A stretch of 64,000 nucleotides of DNA from JAZKDW01 sp040387375 (lineage in GTDB: Bacteria > Pseudomonadota > Gammaproteobacteria > Burkholderiales > Burkholderiaceae_D). Each line of letters begins with the position of its first letter. The stretch's first letter is position 1. Positions 57,136 through 64,000 of this stretch are shown piece by piece. Under the pieces are notes generated by a model. That model was not told the DNA's origin and ran no database searches. It worked only from the letters and a program-made list of their open reading frames with translations. Both the position numbers and the translations under genes were made by a program. The stretch spans positions 1 through 64,000 of the forward strand of contig JAZKDW010000008.1 in NCBI GenBank assembly GCA_040387375.1, given 5' to 3'.

Positions 57136-59198
57136 CTTATTCACTTGCAGTAGACATTGGCGGCACCTTTACCGATATCGTCTTGCGCGGTTCAGACGGC
57201 CAGCTTGTGGTCGACAAGACGCTGACCACACCGCATGACCTGCTGGAGGGTTTTTTTGCCGGCGTCGATTCGGTGCTGGCAAAAGCGAAGCTGAGGCCGG
57301 GCGACATCGATGGTGTTGTGGTGCACGCGACCACGGTCGTGACCAATGCGCTGATCGAGCGCAAGGGATTGAAAACCGCGATGCTGGTGACCAAGGGCTT
57401 TCGCGACGTGCTGTCGATACGCAACGAGCACCGCTACGACATGTACGATCCGCAAATCGAATTCCAGCCGCCGCTGGTGCCGCGCGACCTGACCTACGGC
57501 ATCGGCGAACGCACGCTGTCGGATGGATCGATACTGGAGATTCCATCGGTAGAGGACATCCAGGCGTGCATCGCGCAAATGCAGGCGCTGGAGGTGAAGG
57601 CGGTTGCCGTCTGCTTCCTCAACAGTTATGCCAATCCGGAAAACGAGCGGATAGCCGGCGACATGCTGCGCGCCGCGATGCCGGATCTGTTCATCTCCCT
57701 GTCATCGGAAATCGCGCCGCAGATCAGGGAATATCCGCGCGCATCGACGACGGCGATCAATGCCTTCACCATGCCGATTTCGCAGCCTTACCTGCAGGCG
57801 CTGGCGAAGCGGCTCAAGCGTGAGAATTACGCCAATGAGCCGCTGATCATGCTGTCGTCCGGCGGCATCATCGGCACCGATGTGGCAGGGCGCAATCCGG
57901 TGCGCATGATTGAAAGCGGACCGGCGGCCGGTGCGCTGGCTGCCAGTCATTACGCCGAAGTGCTCGGGCTGGACCGGCTGATGTCCTTCGACATGGGCGG
58001 CACCACGGCCAAGGCTTGCCTGATCGAACATTGCAGGCCCCTGATCACCGGGCTGTTTGAAGTCGACCGCCGCTACCGTTTCAAGGAAGGCAGCGGCATG
58101 CCGGTCACGATTCCGTCAATCGACATGATCGAAATCGGCGCCGGCGGCGGCAGCCTTGCCTACGTCGATGATCTCGGCCTGTTGAAGGTCGGCCCGAAGA
58201 GTGCGGGTGCGATGCCGGGTCCGGCCTGTTATGGACGCGGCGGCAAGGGCGCTGCCGTGACGGACGCCGATTTGTTGCTCGGATTGCTGGACGCTGACAA
58301 TTTCCTGGGCGGCGACATGAAACTTGATCGCGCAGCCAGTGAAGCGGCGATTGCCAATCTTGCGGCCGGCCTCGGCACCGATACCCGGTCGGCCGCACGC
58401 GGCATCTACCGGATCGTGGCCGAAGCGATGGCGGGCGCCACCCGCGCGCACGCAACCGACCGCGGCGTCGACTATCGCGGCTTGTCTCTGTTTGCCTTCG
58501 GCGGCGCCGGCCCGGTGCATGCCTGCGAAGTGGGCTCGCTATTGCAAAGCAAGGCAGTCATCTTCCCGCCGCAGGCCAGCGTGCTGTCGGCATTCGGCAC
58601 GCTGGTGACGCCGGTTCGCCTTGACCTCGTGCGCAGCGCGCTCGGGATGCTTGACGCCACCGACTGGGCGAGGGCGGATCGCCTGTTCGACGAAATGAGC
58701 GAGGAAGGAAGCAGCGCCCTGATTTCAGCGGGCTGCGATCCGCAGGAGATTACCCTGATTTATGGCGCCGACATCCGTTATCTCGGCCAGCAGAATGAAG
58801 TCAGCATCACGCTGGAAAACGATCCGCGCAAGACACACGACGCCGCCGCCATCAAAAAAACGTTTGACCTTGCCTACCAGGCGCAATACGGCTTTACACC
58901 CTCACACGTGCCGGTCGAAGTTGTCAGCTGGCGGCTTACGGCCCGCGGTCCCCTGGTGCCCTTCCATGCCGCGCTGGTGTTGCCCACCACGCACGGCGAA
59001 CCGAAAAACACACGCCAGGTGCATTTGTGGAATAACGACCAGATGGTCCCGGTCTATGATCGGATGTCGCTCGGAAAAGGGCAGAAGATCGATGGCCCCG
59101 TCATCATTGAAGAGCGCGAGACAACGATCGTGATCTTGCCGGGCTGGACCGCGCAAGTGGATGAATTCGGCTGCATCGTCGCACAATTAAAGGACTGA
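57132..59198 (+). CDS. hyuA: Hydantoinase/oxoprolinase subunit A (HyuA family)
   Basis: The ATP-binding subunit of the hydantoinase/oxoprolinase/carboxylase family. The N-terminal motif is SLAVDIGGTFTDIVLRGSDG. Further landmarks are VVHATTVVTNALIERKGLKT, NAFTMPISQPYLQALAKRLK, LMSFDMGGTTAKACLIE and GAGGGSLAYVDDLGLLKVGP, followed by GPACYGRGG. The 688-residue length is normal. Enzymes of this family use ATP to open a five-membered imide ring (N-methylhydantoin, 5-oxoproline) or to carboxylate a ketone. The TTG start overlaps the regulator stop (TTGA). Confidence 0.9.
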   Translation: MTYSLAVDIGGTFTDIVLRGSDGQLVVDKTLTTPHDLLEGFFAGVDSVLAKAKLRPGDIDGVVVHATTVVTNALIERKGLKTAMLVTKGFRDVLSIRNEHRYDMYDPQIEFQPPLVPRDLTYGIGERTLSDGSILEIPSVEDIQACIAQMQALEVKAVAVCFLNSYANPENERIAGDMLRAAMPDLFISLSSEIAPQIREYPRASTTAINAFTMPISQPYLQALAKRLKRENYANEPLIMLSSGGIIGTDVAGRNPVRMIESGPAAGALAASHYAEVLGLDRLMSFDMGGTTAKACLIEHCRPLITGLFEVDRRYRFKEGSGMPVTIPSIDMIEIGAGGGSLAYVDDLGLLKVGPKSAGAMPGPACYGRGGKGAAVTDADLLLGLLDADNFLGGDMKLDRAASEAAIANLAAGLGTDTRSAARGIYRIVAEAMAGATRAHATDRGVDYRGLSLFAFGGAGPVHACEVGSLLQSKAVIFPPQASVLSAFGTLVTPVRLDLVRSALGMLDATDWARADRLFDEMSEEGSSALISAGCDPQEITLIYGADIRYLGQQNEVSITLENDPRKTHDAAAIKKTFDLAYQAQYGFTPSHVPVEVVSWRLTARGPLVPFHAALVLPTTHGEPKNTRQVHLWNNDQMVPVYDRMSLGKGQKIDGPVIIEERETTIVILPGWTAQVDEFGCIVAQLKD

Positions 59199-59200
59199 GC

Positions 59201-60748
59201 ATGAACGGCATAGAACTGGAAATATTGTGGTCGAATCTCATCAGTATCGTGAGCGAACAGGCGAAGAGCCTGCAGCGTATCGCGTTCAGTCCGATCGTGC
59301 GCGAAGCCGGCGATCTGGCCAGTGCGCTGTTCGACGCCCGCGGCCGCATGGTGGCGCAGGCCAACACCGGCACCCCCGGCCACATCAATTCGCTGGCGGC
59401 CGCCGGCGGCCATCTGCACCGTCTGTTTGATGGCCAGCTGGAAGAGGGCGACGTTGTCATCACCAACGATCCCTGGCTGTCGGCCGGCCATTTCTTCGAT
59501 ATCACCTTGCTGTCGCCGATCTTCAACGGCAGCAAGCTGGTCGGTTATGTCGGCTCGACCATCCATCACACCGATATCGGCGGCTATGGCATTGGCGCCG
59601 GTGCGCGCGACATCCATGAAGAAGGCCTGTGGATTCCGCCGCTGAAGTTCTTTGAACGCGGCGTGCCGAACAAGACGATACATGACATCATCCGCAGCAA
59701 TGTACGCACGCCCGATCATGTATTCGGCGATCTCGCGGCGCAGGTTTCCAGCGGCAAGTCCGGCGGCGAGCGTCTGCTTGCCATGTGCAAGCGTTACGGC
59801 CTGGACGACATCGAAAACCTGGCGGATGAAATCATCCGGCGCTCGGAAGAATCGACGCGTGCCGAGATCCGCAAGCTGCCGGCCGGGACTTACTTCGGAG
59901 AGAGCGAATTCGACGTTCCCGGCGGTGAAATCATCACGCTCAAGACGGCCGTCACCATCGACAACGTCAAGGGCGAGATCCTGATCGACTTCGCCGGCAG
60001 TTCCGGCCCCAGCGCGGCCGGCATCAACGTCGTGATGAATTACACGCATGCGTACTCGACCTTCGCCATCCGCAGCTGCCTGAATCCGGACCTGCCGAAT
60101 AATCACGGCAGCCTGGCGCCTATCCTCGTGACCGCACCCAAGGGCTCGATCGTCAACTGCGAATATCCGGTTCCGGTCAATGCCCGGCACGTGGTCGGCA
60201 TGTACGTGCCGATGCCGATCCTGAAGGCCTTGCATCAGGTCATCCCGGACCGCGTGCTGGCCGAAGGCGCGGGCGCCGTATGGACAATACAGATCCAGGG
60301 AAAACGCAATGACGGCGAGGCATTCACGTCGTCGATGTTCAATTATTCCGGTGGCATGGGCGCGCGCAAGACCAAGCCCGGCCCGAGCGCTACCGCCTAT
60401 CCGACCGGTGTCGGCGCGGTGCCGATTGAAATCATGGAGGCGGTCATTCCGATCGTGTTCGACCAGAAGGAATTGCGCATCGGCTCCGGAGGAGCGGGCC
60501 GCCAGCAGGGCGGCGATGGACAGATCATCCGGTTCCACATGCGCACTTCCCATCCATGGCTGCTCAATGCAGTGCCAAGCCGTCTGGAAAAAGGTCCTGA
60601 AGGACTGGAGGGCGGTGAGCCGGGAGCGGCGGGGCGCTTCGTGGTGAATGACAAGCCGTTTAAAGAGGCGCGCAAAGTTTTGTTGCAGGCGAATGACGTC
60701 GTCAACCTTGCAACACCGGGTGGCGGCGGTTTTGGAAAAGCGATGTAA
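59201..60748 (+). CDS. hyuB: Hydantoinase/oxoprolinase subunit B (HyuB family)
   Basis: The partner of HyuA, only two bases downstream. The 515-residue protein shows MNGIELEILWSNLISIVSEQ, LVGYVGSTIHHTDIGG, FDVPGGEIITLKTAVT, DFAGSSGPSAAGINVVMNYT and a C-terminal GSGGAGRQQGGDGQIIRF and LATPGGGGFG. These are standard for the B subunit, which holds the metal and substrate site. The actual substrate is not evident. It could be a hydantoin, oxoproline or a ketone taken up by the importer encoded downstream. Confidence 0.9.
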   Translation: MNGIELEILWSNLISIVSEQAKSLQRIAFSPIVREAGDLASALFDARGRMVAQANTGTPGHINSLAAAGGHLHRLFDGQLEEGDVVITNDPWLSAGHFFDITLLSPIFNGSKLVGYVGSTIHHTDIGGYGIGAGARDIHEEGLWIPPLKFFERGVPNKTIHDIIRSNVRTPDHVFGDLAAQVSSGKSGGERLLAMCKRYGLDDIENLADEIIRRSEESTRAEIRKLPAGTYFGESEFDVPGGEIITLKTAVTIDNVKGEILIDFAGSSGPSAAGINVVMNYTHAYSTFAIRSCLNPDLPNNHGSLAPILVTAPKGSIVNCEYPVPVNARHVVGMYVPMPILKALHQVIPDRVLAEGAGAVWTIQIQGKRNDGEAFTSSMFNYSGGMGARKTKPGPSATAYPTGVGAVPIEIMEAVIPIVFDQKELRIGSGGAGRQQGGDGQIIRFHMRTSHPWLLNAVPSRLEKGPEGLEGGEPGAAGRFVVNDKPFKEARKVLLQANDVVNLATPGGGGFGKAM

Positions 60749-60778
60749 AAAAGCAGTCCACAATAAAAGGAGACAACA

Positions 60779-61927
60779 ATGACTTATGTAAATCTGAAAA
60801 CGACGCTCGGCGGTCTGATTGCCGGTGCGTTTCTTGTCATGTCGGCGACACCTGCATCAGCCCAGAATTACAAGATCGGCATTTCCGCCGGCCTGACCGG
60901 TTACGCCGCGACCGTGGACAGATCGTGGAGCGACGGCGTGAAGCTGGCGGCCGACGCGATCAATGCCAAGGGCGGCATCAACGGCCGCAAGCTTGAAGTC
61001 ATCGTCGAGGACAATCGCTCCGAGCCGCAAGAGGCAGTGATTGTCTATCGCAAGATGATGACCAGCGACAAGGTGAATATTTTCCTGTCGGGCTGCGTGT
61101 CCGCCGGTAATTTCGCCGCTGCCAGCGCCGTGGCGCGCGCCCAGATCCCGATGATCCTGTGTTCGATCCTGCCGCCGAAGGAAGACGAGTTGAAGTGGGC
61201 CTTCAGCACACTGCCGCCGGCACGCTTCGAAGTGGAAAGGCGTCTCGAATATCTTCGTGATAATACCCAGATCCGCAAGATCGGCGTGCTGCACGATCCT
61301 TCTCCTTACGCAAACCTGCAAAAGACAGTCGCCGAGAAAGCTGCTGCGACCTATGGCATCCAGATAGTCGGCGTCGAGCAGTACAAGACCGACGATCCTG
61401 ATCTCTCCGTACAGATCGGCAAGATGAATTCCGCCGGCGCCGGTGCCATCCTGAAAATCGGCCTTGGCGGCACGACGCTGACGGCGGCAAAAAACATCAA
61501 GCAACTGGGTTTGTCGACGCTGCTGTTAACCAGCCTTGAAGATCTGAACGTGTTCAAGCCGGTTGCAGACGTGCTGGGCGACAAGTTCTTCTTTGTCGCC
61601 GCGCCTGCGCAAGTGGTGGAGGCATTGCCCGAAGGTGCGCTGAAGAAGGCCATCGGCGACTTTCTGGTGCCATGGCGCGCCAAGTATGGCGAGCGTGATC
61701 CTAACTGGGCTGGCCGCGGATGGGACGCTGTGTTCGTGATGCAGGCGGCGATCGTGAAGGCAAATTCGTTCGAAGGCGCCAAGGTGCGCGACGCGATTGA
61801 AAATGTGACCGGTTACCAGGGCACTGCGGGCGTCTACGATTTCGCGCCGGCCAATCACCAGGGTGTCACCAAAAATCCGCTGTTCCTGGCGACGATCACC
61901 GGCGGAAAAGTGAAAATCGTCAAGTGA
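60779..61927 (+). CDS. ABC transporter substrate-binding protein, branched-chain amino acid (Liv/HAAT) type
   Basis: A periplasmic binding protein with a signal peptide (about 1-29, ending TPASAQ). The mature protein begins NYKIGISAGLTGYAATVDRS, WSDGVKLAADAINAKGGING and VIVEDNRSEPQEAVIVYRKM, all typical of the peripla_BP_6 (leucine-binding) fold. At 382 residues it has normal size. Its stop overlaps the livF-like start. Presumably it binds the substrate of the HyuAB enzyme. Members of this fold bind many ligands, so the compound cannot be deduced. Confidence 0.9.
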   Translation: MTYVNLKTTLGGLIAGAFLVMSATPASAQNYKIGISAGLTGYAATVDRSWSDGVKLAADAINAKGGINGRKLEVIVEDNRSEPQEAVIVYRKMMTSDKVNIFLSGCVSAGNFAAASAVARAQIPMILCSILPPKEDELKWAFSTLPPARFEVERRLEYLRDNTQIRKIGVLHDPSPYANLQKTVAEKAAATYGIQIVGVEQYKTDDPDLSVQIGKMNSAGAGAILKIGLGGTTLTAAKNIKQLGLSTLLLTSLEDLNVFKPVADVLGDKFFFVAAPAQVVEALPEGALKKAIGDFLVPWRAKYGERDPNWAGRGWDAVFVMQAAIVKANSFEGAKVRDAIENVTGYQGTAGVYDFAPANHQGVTKNPLFLATITGGKVKIVK

Positions 61928-62649
61928 GCAACCCATCCCAGTCGAATCTCGAGGTGAGGGGACTGACGGCGCGCTACGGTCAGATTGAAGCTTTGCATGC
62001 GACCGACTTGCACGTAGGGTCGGGCGAGCTGGTCGCGGTGCTGGGCCCGAATGGCGCGGGCAAGTCCACCTTGCTGCGCCGGATCATGGGTCTGGTGCAG
62101 GGCGAAGGGAGCGTCACCTTCGCCGGCGCGCCCCTGCCGGCATCGGATCCCCGCGGCTGCACCATGCGCGGGGTCATCCTGGTGCCGGAAGGCCGCGGCA
62201 TATTCGGGCCGATGACGGTGCTGGAGAATCTCGACCTGGGCGCTTATCTCGCCGGCGACAAGGCGGAGATCAAGGCGCGCCTGGAGCGCGTCTTTGATCT
62301 CTTCCCGCGCCTCAAGGACAGGCAAAAACAATTGGGCGGGTCGCTGTCCGGTGGTGAGCAGCAGATGCTGGCCATCGGCCGAGGTTTGATGGCGGCGCCA
62401 AAAATGCTGTTGCTGGACGAGCCGTCACTGGGTCTGGCGCCACGCCTGGCGGAAGAAATCCTGGCCACGCTGGGCACCCTGAACCAGTCCGGCCTGAGCG
62501 TGCTGCTGGTCGAGCAGAAAGCGCCGCTGGCGCTGAAGCTGGCCAAGCGCGCCTATCTGCTGTCGGTCGGTCGTGTGGTTGCCGAAGTGACGCCCGACCA
62601 GATCCGTTCACCGCACGATCTTGCGAGGTACTATCTTGCGACAGCTTGA
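61924..62649 (+). CDS. ABC transporter ATPase, LivF type
   Basis: A 241-residue cytoplasmic ATPase. Walker A is LGPNGAGKSTLL, the signature LSGGEQQMLAIGRGLMAAPK, Walker B LLLDEPSLGLAPRLAEEIL, and the switch His is replaced by LLVEQKAPLALKLAKRAYLL, as is usual in LivF. The GTG start overlaps the TGA of the binding-protein gene. It powers the importer together with the LivM- and LivG-type proteins encoded next. Confidence 0.92.
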   Translation: MSNPSQSNLEVRGLTARYGQIEALHATDLHVGSGELVAVLGPNGAGKSTLLRRIMGLVQGEGSVTFAGAPLPASDPRGCTMRGVILVPEGRGIFGPMTVLENLDLGAYLAGDKAEIKARLERVFDLFPRLKDRQKQLGGSLSGGEQQMLAIGRGLMAAPKMLLLDEPSLGLAPRLAEEILATLGTLNQSGLSVLLVEQKAPLALKLAKRAYLLSVGRVVAEVTPDQIRSPHDLARYYLATA

Positions 62650-63583
62650 TTCGAATCAAATGAAACGGTACGGGGTGGCAGTGCTGGCCGTAGCCTTGTA
62701 TGCCTACGCATACATCTCCGGCGGCTACCTGATTACCGTATTGAGTTTTGCGGCGATCTACGCCATTTTTGCCACCGGCCTGAATTTTTTCATGGGTTAC
62801 GCCGGCCAGGTGTCGTTCGGCCAGAATGCGTTTGCCGCGCTCAGCGGCTATACATCGGCGGTGCTGACCGCGACCTACCAGTGGGAGCCGATCGCCGCGC
62901 TGCCGCTCGGCATCTGCGGTGCGGTTGTGGTCGCCTTCCTGGTCGGTTATCCGGCCTTGCGGCTGCGCGGACATTACCTAGCCATGGCGACGCTGGCGCT
63001 CGGCCTGATCGTGTACGAGATCGCGGTTGAATGGCAATCGGTCACCCAGGGTTACATGGGCATTTCCGGCATCCCGCCATTGGGCATCGGCCGCTGGGAA
63101 CTGGTCGAGCCGCGCCACCAGCTGATCTTCCTGAGCGTGATTCTCGCCATCGCCTTGCTGGCGGCATACCGGATGAAGGAATCGCGCTTCGGCATGGCGC
63201 TGGCCGCCATCGCCGGCAGCGAAGACGCAGCCAGGGCGCTCGGGATCAACGTCTCGCATTACAAGCTGGCGGCGTTCGTGATTGCCGCCGTCTACGCCGC
63301 GATCGCCGGCTCGCTGATGGTGCATTTTGTCGGCTTCGTCAGTCCGGAAGTGTTCGGCCTGCACATGGTGATCGCCGGCTTCATGATGCTCTACGTCGGC
63401 GGCATCGGTTCGATCTTCGGTCCGCTGTTCGGCGCCCTGATCGTCAGCCTTCTGCCCGAGACGTTCCGCGGCTTCAAGGATTACCAGGACCTGGCATATG
63501 GCGCCGCGCTGATCCTCATTCTGATTTATGCACCGAAGGGCGTGGCTTCATTGTTCCGCCTGCGTCCAAAGGGTGGCAAGTGA
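62636..63583 (+). CDS. ABC transporter permease, LivM type
   Basis: An inner-membrane permease with about nine to ten helices. TGLNFFMGYAGQVSFGQNAF and YPALRLRGHYLAMATLALGL are hallmark LivM motifs, followed by the EAA-like MALAAIAGSEDAARALGIN coupling region. The TTG at 62636, behind GAGGT, overlaps the livF stop; ATG 62660 is the other option. The partner LivH-type permease is not in the window and probably lies beyond its end. Confidence 0.9.
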   Translation: MRQLDSNQMKRYGVAVLAVALYAYAYISGGYLITVLSFAAIYAIFATGLNFFMGYAGQVSFGQNAFAALSGYTSAVLTATYQWEPIAALPLGICGAVVVAFLVGYPALRLRGHYLAMATLALGLIVYEIAVEWQSVTQGYMGISGIPPLGIGRWELVEPRHQLIFLSVILAIALLAAYRMKESRFGMALAAIAGSEDAARALGINVSHYKLAAFVIAAVYAAIAGSLMVHFVGFVSPEVFGLHMVIAGFMMLYVGGIGSIFGPLFGALIVSLLPETFRGFKDYQDLAYGAALILILIYAPKGVASLFRLRPKGGK

Positions 63584-64000
63584 AAATACTGGAACTCATC
63601 GGCGTGACAAAAAAATTCGGCGGCCTCACCGCGGTCGATAACGTCAGCTTCTCCATCGAGGCCGGCGAAATCAGCGCGATCATCGGACCCAACGGCGCGG
63701 GCAAGACGACGCTGTTCAATGTGATCTCCGGATTCCAGCCGCCGACCGAGGGCAGTGTCGTTTTCAACGGCGATGCGATCACCGGTTTGCCGGTCGCCGT
63801 GGTGGCTGCCAAAGGCCTGGTCCGGACCTTTCAGCTGGTACAGCTGTTCCCGGAGCTGACAGCCTTGGGCAATGTCCGGGTCGGGTCACATCTGCAAAGC
63901 TCGGGCGGCGTCTGGTCGGCGCTGATGCGCGGGCGCCGCTCGCGCGAAGAGGCGCTGGCCGTCGATGCCAATGCGCGCGAACTGCTGGCCTTCGTTGGCC
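63580..64000 (+). CDS. ABC transporter ATPase, LivG type (5' part only)
   Basis: The gene begins with GTG at 63580, overlapping the LivM stop, and runs off the window end after about 140 codons. The translated start is VKILELIGVTKKFGGLTAVD, followed by Walker A IIGPNGAGKTTLFNVISGFQ and the Q-loop region GLVRTFQLVQLFPELTALGN. These fit LivG. It completes the ATPase pair of the importer. Confidence 0.88.
   Translation, partial: MKILELIGVTKKFGGLTAVDNVSFSIEAGEISAIIGPNGAGKTTLFNVISGFQPPTEGSVVFNGDAITGLPVAVVAAKGLVRTFQLVQLFPELTALGNVRVGSHLQSSGGVWSALMRGRRSREEALAVDANARELLAFVG

Overview
The window looks like a chromosomal segment of a Gram-negative betaproteobacterium in the Burkholderiales, most like the Oxalobacteraceae (Herminiimonas / Herbaspirillum / Noviherbaspirillum type). 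This is inferred from gene content and order: gloB - methyltransferase - rnhA with a nearby dnaQ, a minC-minD-minE cluster, a phasin, RND pumps, and many signal peptides and lipoboxes. No rRNA is present, so genus is not fixed.

Layout. 0-4 kb: mltD, gloB, a methyltransferase divergent from gloB, and rnhA. 4-8.5 kb: a palindromic repeat, then an RND efflux adaptor and pump. 8.6-16.2 kb: an accessory island on the minus strand with three secreted glycosidases (GH49 dextranase-like, GH27 isomaltodextranase-like, GH13 TreS-like), a decayed GH3 fragment and an integrase N-terminal fragment; it lies between rnhA and dnaQ, which are usually neighbours. 16.3-17.2 kb: dnaQ and tRNA-Val(CAC). 17.3-19.7 kb: an AT-richer stretch with two tandem paralogous lipoproteins. 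19.8-24.3 kb: DUF72 protein, YegD-like Hsp70, YgiQ radical-SAM protein. 24.4-26.3 kb: a hipBA module with three perfect 14-bp operators exactly 50 bp apart and a palindromic repeat filling the hipB-hipA junction. 26.4-34.9 kb: a DEDDh exonuclease, a secreted nuclease and a stress-type group (phosphoribosyltransferase, hydrolase, BON/SRPBCC protein, Hsp20, GrpE, DUF883-like protein). 34.9-38.9 kb: minCDE and a REC-GGDEF-EAL regulator. 39.4-46.6 kb: HPF, phasin, an FNR-type regulator that lacks two of the usual Fe-S cysteines, and a NarL/NarX-type group with one response regulator and three histidine kinases; the kinase overlapping the regulator gene has Tyr where the phosphoacceptor His should be. 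47.3-51.6 kb: a second RND adaptor and pump. 51.6-56 kb: acyltransferase, PilU-like ATPase with a membrane partner, and an MFS transporter. 56.2-64 kb: an IclR-regulated operon with HyuA/HyuB and a branched-chain-type ABC importer that runs off the end of the window.

The most unusual non-coding signal is a family of long (about 160-175 bp) near-perfect palindromes. Five copies (3955, 17311, 24830, 27313, 36861) share a core with GCGGCGTTGC and GCGCCTTGC, but the outer arms come in three sequence types. One copy encodes the last 17 residues of HipB and directly precedes the hipA start codon. Together with the Tyr-for-His kinase, the evenly spaced hip operators and the dextran-degradation island, these are the observations most worth following up.
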